Source of the DNA: Apostichopus californicus
Taxonomy: Eukaryota > Echinodermata > Holothuroidea > Aspidochirotida > Stichopodidae
Assembly (NCBI GenBank): GCA_020650975.1
Contig: JAIPMN010190940.1
Location: 1-25,563, forward strand
Reading direction: 5' to 3'
DNA: 25,563 nucleotides
Position numbers and translations under genes: made by a program. The notes beneath the pieces were generated by a model that worked only from the letters and a program-made list of their open reading frames with translations, did not search any database and had not been told where the DNA came from. Shown here piece by piece: positions 10,959 to 21,674 of the stretch. Numbering within the stretch: position 1 is the first letter of the stretch; every line of letters begins with the position of its first letter.

Positions 10959-11015
10959 TAATTGAGTATGTAAATCAATTGAACGATTAACTTTTAAAAT
11001 AATTGAGTATGTAAA
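10959..11015 (+). repeat. 16-bp perfect direct repeat, period 41
   Basis: TAATTGAGTATGTAAA occurs at 10959-10974 and again at 11000-11015 with 25 unrelated bases between. This may be a target-site duplication around a tiny remnant, a replication-slippage product, or chance. Confidence 0.6.
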
Positions 11016-12566
11016 CTTTTTGAAAATACACTAGTTAGACGTTAAATTCAAATGATACTGCGTTTTCGTGGGATGTCTGCAACCAACTTCAGCGGGTGAA
11101 TTGGAGGGGTTGGGATACTGAGGAAGGAGAGTAAGAGAAATAAGCCGTGTGAGATCAGATTCATTCCTCTACCCATTCGTGTACAAAACAAATCTTTTCG
11201 AAAAGGGGATCTTGTTTTCTATTTCCATGTATAGCTGTAAATCCATTTGTCTGACTCTAACAGCTACGCATTTTTGAAAGTCAACAAAAGAATTATAAGC
11301 GGTCAAGTGTGAATGAAATGATAAATAGAGCTGTCATGTCCGGAAGAACTTCGCAGTTTTCCAGAGTGTAATCAGATCATTTGTGGGAATAAATAACAAC
11401 CTACCATCCTCTCGGTTTTCTACCTTACATCACGGGATCAGTTTATTTTAGCAGTTAATACATGTTAACGTTATTTCAAATAAAACACAAACCACGAACA
11501 ACTTTGCTCTAGTTAAACTGGTGCGTTATATCACCTTTTACCAGTTAACCATATTGAATATCGCATACGAACTCGCGTAAACCGACGTCGTTTTGTGTTA
11601 GTGTTCTAACTTCTTATCCAACTGTATTCGTCCTCGCACATATACATCCATTACAATATGTTATGTTACTACATATGTGCCAGTTCCCTAGTTTAGGCGC
11701 ATTAACTAGTTGCTGTTCTCTTCACATTTATTCTCCATATGTTAGTGAAATCACCTAACACATGATTCGAAATAATAATTTAAACTTAAACAAACGATCA
11801 ATACATCGTTGAAAATGCAATGAACACAAAAAGGACCTGACAAATAAGAACTTGGTGTCGGCAATAGCAGGATTCGAATCAGTAAGATGCAAAAACGCAT
11901 TTTTTTTAATAAGGTGTCATGATTTGGTCTCAAAGTTTGTGCTATGCAGTTTACACATACTGTATATGCTGAGCTCTACCCACTCATGTTATTATGGATC
12001 AGCTTTTAGTAGCGTTATTGTCAGGCGTTTAAAGCCCTATTGTGTTGACATAGTATGACATTTCACACATTCTTCATGACGTTGTATATTGGAACTTTTA
12101 GCGGTGTCTACACTTGTTATATACATTATATTCGTCGTTATATGATCACTGACGTACATATGGGTCTAGTGTTGGTTTACCGTATATAGTATGCACTACG
12201 ATTAGGCTTTTGTCTGTCATACTGGTTTCACGACTACATATCATCCAGGTAATGTTACAATAATTAAAACAAAAGCAAATGATATTCCTGTTGAAATTGG
12301 TAATGCAGAACGATACATACATCATATAAGAAAGGTAAGCGATGCAGCAGCTTTAAGTCACGTGTATTTGGTGCTAACCTATTATCGTCAAACGTAAGCT
12401 TGCCGTAGCAATGGGAAAGGAAAACATATAATAAAACATCCGTTTGGAGCAATGTTTATTTCTTAAGTAACGAATTTGGTACCAAGTAGAAGAAATTACA
12501 TCAATTATTCACGATAGATTCGTGTAACGCATTGTACTTCATAGTATGATTGACTTATCCTAATAC

Positions 12567-12577
12567 CCCCCCCCCCC
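12567..12577. repeat. C11 homopolymer
   Basis: Eleven C are followed by TTT. It is a low-complexity tract. Confidence 0.85.
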
Positions 12578-13857
12578 TTTAACAAAATGAGTGCTCGGAT
12601 AAAAGATACACACATAGTAATTAGTAAATTAGAAGTAAAAGTAAATTTGATGTGAATAAAAATAATATGTGTGTAATTAATGATCTTGTTTCCGGTAAAA
12701 TACAGACAAAACTATATATATTATCATACATCGTTTATAACATAGAAATATAGTATAAACAATTTTGTTTTTCTTTTTGTTTTTAATTTATCCGTTGAGG
12801 TTATTATCAAAACAGAATCTAATTTGGAGCAATGAAACCATTGCCAAAATGCAAATTCTTACTGCACAGAGCACCCTCGTTACTGATACTTTCAACACGA
12901 AGGAGTCCAGTCTGGCTACACAGTTCAATATGAAAAACAGATCATTTGTTCCAAATGTTCTTTTTCGCAGATGTGTCCTTTGACTAGTTCAACTTCAAGT
13001 TTAAAATTATTTGGATATACACATTTTTCAGAGAAGTGCACGACATAAATTTATATTTCATATATTTTAAAAGTGGATGATAACAATTTATATTTCAAAT
13101 TTCTTTCTCTTCACAAAGTCACACAATTATGAAAACCAGTGTAACAGAGACGTCAGAAACATCGGGGTCAATTCAGTGTCAGTATTATCCCACTTTATTT
13201 GATCTCCTTGAGTACATATATAAACATTGATGACAAAATGTATTTCCACATATGTTTCAGTTAACTGATCTTTAGATTGTTAACTTCTTTCCGTCCCTTT
13301 AACATGTCTGCTCGTTGGAAGATCCCTTACCACAACATTCGAATGTAGCTATTGTATTATATAACAATCATATCAATACATAATTCTCTTGTCAAGAATC
13401 AACCGACAGCCTGTAATTGAGCTTTTTAACTATAATAACAAATTACATTGAAAATTGGAAAGAGCACAGTAGCATCATCTTCGGTTTTGAGATAGTATCG
13501 TATGATACTCTCCAGTAGGTCGTTACTTCAGTTTAAGTTGCAAAATGCTTTTAGACTTTTCTTTTCTTCAGAAAAATATTTGGAGTCTGCTGGAGTCTTA
13601 TTTAAATGGAATGACTCGTTAACATAAGTCCGACTAGGCAAGCCGATATAAGAGGGCTACAAGACAGACAGATGCACATGCTGGTGATGTCAATATGGTA
13701 CCGACATAGAAAACGTAGATATGCAAAGAGGCAGTTATATTTCTAGAAATCCCGGCCATTCACCAACCATTAAGTAAGTCGACGTTTATGGCGATAGAGC
13801 GTATCCGTACTTTTAGAGGAAATTAGCGTCTAACGGATATTTAATTAGTCATACCGG

Positions 13858-14050
13858 ATTGTGTATTTTCTGTTTAGTTTTTATTGTTCCTATTTTTACT
13901 TTTGCAAAGTGTAACACTTTTCAGCTTTTTCCTACATCTTTTTACATAGTTGAATTGTTATGTTAATATATTTTCCCCCATTTTTTTTTAAATGTCTTTA
14001 CATATTTCTTACATTTTTATTTTCATACTTAGTTCTTACATAAATTTCTC
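13858..14050 (+). repeat. T-rich strand-asymmetric zone
   Basis: The plus strand is strongly T-rich with repeated TTTTTAC/CTTTTT-type words for almost 200 bases, directly upstream of the second old duplicate copy. It may be the decayed (reverse-strand) A-rich tail of a retroposon, but no body is visible. Confidence 0.35.
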
Positions 14051-14073
14051 GACGGGTTGCGGCTGATTACTTG

Positions 14074-15290
14074 ATATTTGCTATCATAATCATTGATACT
14101 GGTGGCCATAAAGGAAACAATTTATTAATGTATCTCGCGGTATATAGGAAAATAAGCGCAAAATATATCAATTGATTTACGCAATATGTCATGTTCTTTC
14201 GAAATTTATAAGATAAAAACAACTATTAAACATCAAAACCCTGGAAAATGTTCATGTTGGTAAGATAATGTTTTAGTCAACGTGATAGAAACAGGCTGAC
14301 GTTATCTTTGACAAACCAAATAAGTAATTTACATTTACGATTTACATCCAACTCGGATGAGAATTATTTATATTACTATATAGACCCTTATCACTCAAGA
14401 CTATCTTAATATATGACCGATGTTTAGTAATGGGAACTAAAGGGTCGCCATACTTGTTATAAACAATGTACTTGAAATGCATAAAAAGAACACTCTGTAC
14501 AAATGAAGTTTATGACACTTTCGGTTTTGTCTTTATTGTTCGCCATCACACAGTATATCATGAAAGGTCATCAGTATTGCCCCAAGTCTGCTATACAGTC
14601 ATATTATGGTCACCCATACTTTAATTTATTCTAAAATGAGAGGAATCACAGTTTAACGATAGTATTTTCAATTATCCCGTTTCTCCAGGACTGCTATAGG
14701 GTTACAGCTTTAAAACCTTCTTATAATTCATTTTGTTTGTGTCATAGGACAACATAGTGCATGTTGTGAGTCTTAGTAAAATGGAGCGGATCTCCTAAGA
14801 AACACGTGATAAATTGTCATGAATAACCCGATAACACACGTTGGAACCAAGTCCGACTCCGGCAATCTTTCAAAATATAAAGTTCACACTTGCTTAAATG
14901 GGTTTCAAATGTTAATGGTTTTTAATTATTATTAACGAATGAGAGGAATTCGAAAGATCATAGTTTTCGAATAGGTACATTTGAAATCGTTTGGCAATGT
15001 TAGCGCGCTTAGCTGATGATCAATTCTGATCAAATTTAACTTGTACATGCACTTTTTTGACATGCATAAACTTCCTAAATCAACTTGATTAAAGTCAGGT
15101 AGGTGCCTTATAAACGCATAACCATCATGATGTTCGGTCTCACCACGAAAGAGATCAGCAAATGATTAACCAATATCAAAACAATACGTTTTTTTGAGAT
15201 TCAGTTTACCATGAGCGAAACCATCCGATTGAATGGTAATACTTTAATGGTAAAATCATGAAGTTTAATAACTGTCTTTCGAAGCACGTT
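14074..15290 (+). repeat. old non-coding duplication, copy 2
   Basis: This is the same-strand partner of 9551-10505. It carries about 240 bases more than copy 1, mostly within 14590-14980, either inserted here or deleted from copy 1. The similarity ends near CTGTCTTTCGAAGCACG (from 15271), matching TGCCTTTCGAATCAACG in copy 1. Divergence is heavy, clearly more than between the copies in the right-hand duplication, so this event looks older. No coding frame is shared. Confidence 0.7.
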
Positions 15291-15983
15291 CAGAGACAAT
15301 TGCCAACTTTTTTCTTCAAGATTTAATAGCTCTAGCCTGTTTCAAACCCCTCTTATACATTACCTTTGAATTTTCGTGAATGCACGGTCAGCTTAAAGCG
15401 TCTTTGTTGCAGTACGCATTTTTGAATTACGATGACCGTTTTTTTTAAGTTTGCGAAACAGTAATTCCGATATTAGGAACACATCCAAAAATAGACCTAA
15501 TTGCCAATCAGGAAGGAATAAGTTTATTACCATTAGTGTTAGGAAGCGATCTTTATCGTTACGTATTCTTTTAGGATTTATCTTGCTTGCTGATTGAACG
15601 AAATACAAGACATTATGGCGTGCAAATCTTTGCAAAACTCCATATAACTTTTACATACATGGTGGAATTATCAAGCCACTCAATGACGTTCTATATCAAT
15701 TTAGGTCATGAACAAAGCGTAACAGCCATGGTGACATGAAAATTACATACAGCTTAGTACTGAACAGTGCACTGCAATCTGAAGATCACCATAGTGATGT
15801 CATTCACTGATCTGAATGCTGTGAAAGTTGTTACATTATTTACAAATTCCTAAATTCGTATCAATTACGCAAGCGAAACAATATATGTTTTAATTATTCT
15901 TTTTTTTAACTACCCGGTGTGCGTTTTGAAAATGAAAAAAGAAAATGCTTTAGCAAGATGTAAACTACACTCTGTGTCAAATA
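15291..15983. other. non-coding stretch, nothing recognised
   Basis: The 80-codon minus frame at 15393-15635 is treated as chance. A few short palindromes occur (for example CAGTGCACTG near 15764), none of them convincing. Confidence 0.45.
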
Positions 15984-16111
15984 TAAAGGCTCTTTTGGTC
16001 ATTATTGTTCTACTTTAACTTAAATAACGGAAGCATGTCAAACATAAATTTAACTTTTCCAATCCTGTCAACATTTCTACCTGTTCAATGTTTATGTTTA
16101 AACCCTTTAAG
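15984..16111 (+). repeat. right-hand duplication, copy A, 5' piece before the LINE
   Basis: This aligns without large gaps to 21675-21800, from TAAAGGC to CAATGTTTATGTTTAA. About 14 differences over roughly 120 bases were counted by eye. The match stops abruptly at 16111, where the LINE begins, and resumes at 18534. Confidence 0.85.
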
Positions 16112-18270
16112 CCATGTCAATTGACTTTGTCATTAGTCAGTACTCCACGTATGAGTCGTGTCGAAATATTACAACACGGCCTGGAAAGTTCGCAACTTGT
16201 TATTCCACTCCGGGCAGATGAGTTCATTACACTCAATAAATCTTGGACTTTAGACTGTGCAGTACCCTATGGTTTATTGGGGTGGAGGAATAGGAATCTG
16301 CATCCCACCAACGTCAATCTTCCTCCTTCCGTTTTCCCAGGCGATTCTTGTGAGAAAAAAAAAACAACCTGCATGGTATTCCAAGGACCTTGTGCATGAG
16401 TTCAGCACATTTTTCATTGAAAAGATCACCAGAATTAGAGCCAGCATAATCAGTGAAGGTAAGTCAAAATCCAACTCATTGACAGTGCAGAAACCGCCAT
16501 CTTGTGCACTGGATATGTGGGAGCCAGCTACAGAGGATGAACTGAAACGGATCATAATGGCATCCCTGTCTAAGAGCTGTGGCCTTGATCCGCCTACAAA
16601 CCTTCATAAGCAATGTGTGCCAGTTATCAGCACTATTGTGAACAACTCCCTCATCACTGGCGATGTATCATCCGCTTTCAAGCTCGCCCATGTGACACCA
16701 CATTAAGAAACCCTCGCTGGATCCTACCGTTCTCTCAAATTATAGGCCAGTGTCAAATCTTCCATTTGTATCAAAGGTTCTAGAAAAATTTGTGTCATCC
16801 CGTCTCACATCCTATCTTGAAGACAATGGTCTACAGGAGAGTCATCAATCTGCCTACAGGAAACACCACAGCACTGAGACTACCCTCGTGCGCATTGATG
16901 GGAGCTCTTGGAGGTCAGAAAGCGTGCCTGATGGTTCTGTTAGACCTTTCGGCCGCTTTTGATACGGTCCACTACCTCCAGCTTCTTAGTACACTCAGTG
17001 ACCTTGGTGTTAAAGGTAGCGCCTTGAAGTGGATGGCATCATACCTCAGTGATCGTCAACAGATTGTATGCCTGGGAAAGTATTCTTCTGACCCTCAGAC
17101 GTTAGAATGCTGCGTGCCCCCGGGCTCGGTTCTGGGGCCTGTGCTCTTCACGGTATACACGTCTTCACTGGGTCAGCTGTTTCGCTCGCAGGGCATGGAC
17201 TATCACTTCTATGCAGACGACTCGAATCTCTATCTTTTGTTCCACCCCAATGACATTGCTATCACTGTACATCGTCTAGAGAAGTGCATAACATTAGTTC
17301 GGCAATCTATGTCACAGAAATGCCTGAAAATGAATGACTCAAAGACTGAGGTGCTTCAAATATTATCAAAGCATCTGACAAGAAAGAAAGTGTGTCCAAG
17401 CATCATGATTGGTGACCATCAGGTGGAGCCTAGTGATGTGGCTGAGAGCATCGGTGTCATAATGGACAAACATGCCTCTATGGAAGACAATATAACAGCT
17501 GTGTGTTGGTCTGCTCAGTACCATCTCTACAACATCGGAATAATAATAAAATACCTCACCACAGAAGCCACATATCAGTTAATCCATGCTTTCATAACAT
17601 CTACAGTGAATTACTGCAATGTACTTTTCTGTAGAATACCAGTTAATTAAATAAAACGACGGCAAAGCCTCCAATACATAGCAGCAAGGATTGGGGTTGC
17701 ACTGACGAGAACATCTAGTCATATTACCCCAGTACTACATGATCTTCATTGGCTGCCAGTATCTCAGCGGATTAGGTTCAAAGTCGTTCTTCTTGTGTTC
17801 AAGTGCCAGAACAACATGGCACCTCCATATCTGCAAGATCCCATCCGTCCTTTTCAGCTAACAAGAGCCCTACGGTTTGCTGATCAGAGTCTTCTGGAGG
17901 TGCCGATCACCAAGACAAACAGCTATGGGAACAGAGCATTTTGCGTGGCTGGGCCACGCCTCTGGAATGAGCTGCCAGCTGAACTCAGAACTGTTTCTAG
18001 GCTAACAAAATTCAAGTCAAATCTAAAAACCTACCTGTTTAGACAGGATTACTGCAATATATAAACTGTGTATTCAATCTTATTCATGTGCAGTACTCCA
18101 ACACACTCAAACGTGAATGCTTTTTATTCTTCATACTCATCTCTATTCCATTTTATTCTGCAGTTTTACTACAAAGTATGTGTCATATATTTTTTTACTG
18201 TTACATAGCGTTTAGAGCACTTTTGTGGATTTACGCTTTTTAAAATAAAATATGATCATTAATTATTATT
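16112..18270 (+). mobile_element. 5'-truncated CR1/L2-type non-LTR retrotransposon (LINE)
   Basis: The insert carries the reverse transcriptase and C-terminal part of a Jockey-superfamily ORF2, a short 3' untranslated region and an AATTATTATT end (18261-18270). The 3' region holds the compact block around GCGTTTAGAGCACTTTTGTG (18209-18228) followed by an inverted TTACGCTTT. This matches the conserved 3' hairpin-like end of L2/CR1 relatives that finish in short ATT-type microsatellites. The apurinic endonuclease domain is missing, as is usual for 5'-truncated copies. Copy B lacks the whole insert, so the left junction near 16111 is well placed. No clean target-site duplication was found. It is inactive: two frameshifts and one in-frame stop break the ORF. 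Confidence 0.85.
16257..18064 (+). pseudogene. broken LINE ORF2 (reverse transcriptase and C-terminal domain)
   Basis: Homology is recognisable from about 16377 (WYSKDLVHEFSTFFIEKITR). The frame of 16257 runs through TPH and stops at 16706. A one-base shift continues as IKKPSLDP, NYRPVSNLPFVSKVLEKFV and QSAYRKHHSTETTLVRI to about 16900. A second shift near 16895-16925 restores the frame used from about 16916 to 17650. There motif A (LDLSAAFD, 16940-16963), motif B (PPGSVLGP, 17117-17140; most relatives have PQGS) and the catalytic YADD (17210-17221) are intact. An in-frame TAA at 17648-17650 interrupts the C-terminal part, which continues in the same frame to TAA at 18062-18064 with the typical GNRAFCVAGPRLWNELPAEL block. 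As known for the family, the intact protein would copy LINE RNA into DNA at a nicked target. This copy cannot encode it. Confidence 0.88.
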
Positions 18271-18533
18271 CGGTTGCAATGACCCCCCCCCCCCCGCCCC
18301 CACCACATTATAAATAAAAAACTTCTGTCACAAAGTAATGATATGTCTATCTAAATTTGCTCCACATTCCGGATTTTTTCCCAGTGTTACTTATATTATA
18401 GAGCGTTTTAAATGATTCCTCTTTCTTATTAGTGTTTTTGAGCTCAACAATCTCTAGGAGGACCAACGAACATATGAAACTGCTCCTCTCTACCAGATCT
18501 TTACCGCAACTAAAAGTACCGTCTCCCCATCCT
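18271..18533. other. copy-A-only segment between LINE tail and resumed duplication
   Basis: About 260 bases separate the ATT-type LINE end from the point (CTAACCCACC) where copy A again matches copy B. The segment is absent from copy B. It may be a second insertion, 3' transduced flanking DNA brought in by the LINE, or ancestral sequence deleted from copy B. It has no open frame or recognisable repeat apart from the C run. Confidence 0.5.
18283..18301. repeat. C-rich low-complexity run (C13-G-C5)
   Basis: It starts 13 bases after the end of the LINE tail. Simple low-complexity tract. Confidence 0.8.
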
Positions 18534-20100
18534 AACCCACCCTCCCAGAAAGAGACTAGACTCGCACATCTCTAATACTATTTCACTTGTTTCAATCTAG
18601 TTTTCATATTTCCCCCTCCCTGTGAATATCTTCAATGTTCTTTACCATGGTCGGTGTCATGTCAAGAATCCACATTGATGGTATTGACGTTCTCAATGTG
18701 ATTCACGGGACTGAAATTTCAAATATTTTCAAAAATATTAAGTGTGCTTGAAGGATGCTTAAGTTTTCTTGAATCGAGAGCTGCAGTCATTTTTTTTTCA
18801 TAGTTTAAGTAATATTGTTATGCTTGATGTACCAGCAACGTTCCATTGCTAGCAAAACTTGATATAAATCTTGCTTTTAGCCAAATACTGTTGTTGTTGT
18901 ATATTTAACCAGAATGCAAAACGCATTGAGGTTCGATGATTTCATTACGATAGTCGTATGCTTGTTAACCAGAAATAGCTGTTACTATGTACCAATAATT
19001 TTTTGTGCAATTACACTATGACATGGTAAACACTGGTCAGTCTACTGGATGTGGCAATACACACCTCCACCAAAAACAATAGTGGTATTTTATTTAGTGC
19101 GATGCATCCACACACCAAGTATGAGAAATATACACGAATCCCATCGTCAGATATCATGTCAATATGGTTTTCAGAGTTTGACCACTGGTGATTTCTAATG
19201 AGATTTGACCTCAAAAAGCAACATCATACTTTAAATCCATATGGCAAATCCATATCATTGATTTCTGGCACAAGAAAACATGTTTTAAAGGTTTTCAGGT
19301 ATCGAAACTGAGATATTATTAAAAGTACGACAGTGGCAACCGCGACAAAAAAATCTACTCGCAAAATTTACTCGACATTATGACTGATGTTTAAGTCTCC
19401 ATAGTACAGATATCCTCAGTACTTCATATACCAGTTAACGATAGTAAGGCACTTAGCCAAATATATGGTACTACGTAATTGCACATTAGAAAGTTATGTT
19501 TCTGTGCGGTATGAAATTAACAAGTTTTTCACCAAACGTAAGTGATGAACAAATTAAAACATGACACAGAATCGTAAATAAGCAGTTAGGCATATACTGT
19601 AGTGTCTCAAACAAATACAATTAAAAAATATACAAAAATACCTAAGAAAATGCCTTGGCTTCTGTTACATAAGGGCTCCTCTAGTACTAGGCATTCACAA
19701 TACAGTAGCTGGGTATGCTTATACACTACCTCACTGCTACTTTGAACCGCTACTCGATTAAAGCACTTCGTGCATTTTCCTGATTATTTATCTTGTCTTT
19801 TAGCTGCAGATTGGTGTTCGAAAAAAAAACTATAACTACATTACACTGCTCAAATCAAATCATCTGTTTAGCAATGAAAATATAAGGCGGACGAGCATCT
19901 ATCTTCCACTTGCACTTGGTGTGAAGTAAACATGCTTGCAGAAAAATCCTAGCATCAATAACAGTAAACTTGTCTCAAACTCCTTTTTGTTTTTTTGTTT
20001 TTGTTTTTAGTTCTATTTGCTCTCTCTATGTTTAAGGCTATCATACTTCAAGTGCCACATATTTGGAAGAAGGGTCATGCAGATAAATCACTCGAGTAGC

Positions 20101-20720
20101 TTAAAGCAGCATTTTGCGTCCTTTTATATGATTTTTCTCAACCTCACTGATTCCACAATGCCATAACGACATACATAAATAGCTTATCTATTCATCTCTT
20201 ACTTCAAATGGTGGCATAAAAGTCGAAAAATTTACGACTTTCAACGGTGTTTTTCTCGAAGATATTTTCCATTGGGGTTCAACTAAACCTCGCCCATAAT
20301 ATGAATATTTAAAATCTACGAACGTCATTGGTCAATACATAATACAACACCATGCTTCATTTGTGTAGATTGTCTATGGCAGTTGTACCAGGGAGCTGTT
20401 AGGGTCCAGCTCACTGGTTGAATAAAGTTACCAACTCGACGTTTTGAATCTATTTTTAGCAATGGCTCATAACTAAACCTGCATCTCTCATTGGTTGAAT
20501 TCAAACTGGTGGATTGGGGGAATTGTATGCGGTTAATATTAAATGTGTAAATTGTCGGACGACACTTTTCTCATTATCTACAAATGTCCTTAATTACTTT
20601 TTGGCAGGGAAAAACTTGGCTAATATCTTAGTTTGCTGTTTTGAGATTGATATATGTATCAATTCGATGAACGTGTCAAAAAAGTGGAAAACGGCGACAA
20701 AACGCAAAATGCTGCTTTAA
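20101..20720. mobile_element. TTAA-flanked MITE with 15-bp perfect inverted ends (Kolobok-like)
   Basis: TTAA (20101-20104) precedes AGCAGCATTTTGCGT (20105-20119). Its exact reverse complement ACGCAAAATGCTGCT (20702-20716) is followed by TTAA (20717-20720). The element is 612 bp and has no transposase frame. Copy B of the duplication passes from CTCGAG directly to GCAACTCATCC with none of this sequence, which supports insertion into copy A; B also lacks about 45 bases beyond the right end. TTAA duplications are made by piggyBac and Kolobok transposases. Kolobok ends commonly start with purines (here AG), whereas piggyBac ends usually start with C, so Kolobok is the better guess. An internal hairpin AAAGTCG...CGACTTT lies near 20219-20241. 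Confidence 0.75.
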
Positions 20721-21407
20721 AGCGGTAGAATTTTGCTTTTATTGCACGTATGAAGAACCGGCGAAGGACAACTAATCCGTAGATGTGTTGACTTCATGAA
20801 ATTTCAAATACGCAGTAGGGCTGTTACATGCTTGATCAGGCTACATAAAGTGATTTTCGAATAATTGTTTTACTTTGCGTTTCATGTTTGAATGAGTTAT
20901 CGTTGTTTTTTAGCCCCGTAATACATTTCATGGCATTGCTGAGTAATGCTGACCAGCTTCCTAAACTATTTGGGCCTTAGCAGCGTAGATAAAACCTATA
21001 CATTTCGGCAACAACGTTGTTTCACTGTCTTACTATTCCCGGCTTCGAAGGAAAATTTAGTTTTATGCATTGTACCGCCGTTAGCAGTGACCATCATACC
21101 ACATTTCCAGTAATGAACTTACCTTTGACAAATGTAAGTATTCTGGAATGGCAAATAACAAAAATCTGAACATTGGGCTCATTATTTTGAAGAGATGCCT
21201 TATTTTACCTGAGGAGAGACACCAAACAGTTGCTACAATTTAGTTATTACAGGCTATTATTCCCAATTCACACACTACAAAATGTGCAGCATGTAAGTTA
21301 GCAGTACAACGTCCTTTATGTGTAGTCACGTTGTATAATATTTACACGAGGGAACCCATAAGTGGTCTACTTGTACAGTAATACCTTCACAAAGTTTGGA
21401 GTAAGTA

Positions 21408-21431
21408 ATATATATATATATATATATATAA
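21408..21431. repeat. (TA)n microsatellite at end of copy A
   Basis: About 12 TA units. The homologous point in copy B, at the window end, reads TAATAATATATA. The repeat may have expanded in copy A or be cut by the window edge in copy B. Confidence 0.85.
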
Positions 21432-21674
21432 ATAATGATATAGATATCACACCACAATTACCTGGTATGTTCATTCACTACAGTTGACCGTACGAAAATC
21501 ATTTTAAAAAAACCTTATGTGCTGCTTAGTTTGGCACATTTTTAGTTACCCTTATTCTCTTTTCCGTATTAACGTGAAAGTCTGAATCAAGATACAGATG
21601 GTGTCAAAATAAAGAGCCTAACGATTACAGGGGATTGACAAGGCAGTTTATGTTGATAATCGTACAACTTAAAT
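21432..21674. other. unique spacer between copy A and copy B
   Basis: About 240 bases separate the end of recognisable copy A from the start of copy B at TAAAGGC. I see no gene, repeat or similarity to the sequence left of copy A. Confidence 0.5.

Larger units (their letters stand above)
10506..14073. other. non-coding AT-rich stretch between the two old duplicate copies
   Basis: No gene is recognised. Small items inside are listed separately: a 16-bp direct repeat at 10959/11000, a tRNA-end-like motif at 11853-11880, a C11 run at 12567-12577 and a T-rich zone at 13858-14050. Open frames of 60-72 codons (11751-11933, 11852-12058, 12264-12452, 12765-12983) are treated as chance. Confidence 0.45.
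18534..21431 (+). repeat. right-hand duplication, copy A, main piece
   Basis: Collinear with copy B. Landmarks include CATGGTCGGTGTCATGTCAA, TTTTCAGAGTTTGACCACTG, AAGTCTCCATAGTACAGAT, ACTTGGCTTCTGTTACAT-type text, TAGCTGCAGATT, AACTTGTCTCAAACTCCTTT, GATAAATCACTCGAG, GTAATACATTTCATTG-type text and CACACGAGGGAACCC. The match runs into the TA microsatellite at 21408-21431. Copy A alone carries the TTAA element at 20101-20720 and about 90 bases near 19055-19140. No protein frame is conserved between copies. Confidence 0.88.

Noticed and set aside
16088-16399. 103-codon plus-strand frame at the left LINE junction
   Set aside because: It starts inside copy A flanking DNA and runs into the LINE in a different frame from the ORF2 homology. 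It is not a gene.
16274-16555. 93-codon minus-strand open frame
   Set aside because: It is the antisense shadow of the LINE reverse-transcriptase region; the plus strand reads clear ORF2 motifs there.
19391-19412. GTCTCCATAGT in copies A and B, matching part of the 1.76-kb element's terminal repeat
   Set aside because: The match is only 11 bases with no partner inverted repeat. Chance or shared short motif is the simpler explanation.
19983-20010. Long T tract ending in TTTTTAG, resembling a 3' splice acceptor
   Set aside because: No coding frame follows and the tract is altered in copy B. It is treated as low-complexity sequence.
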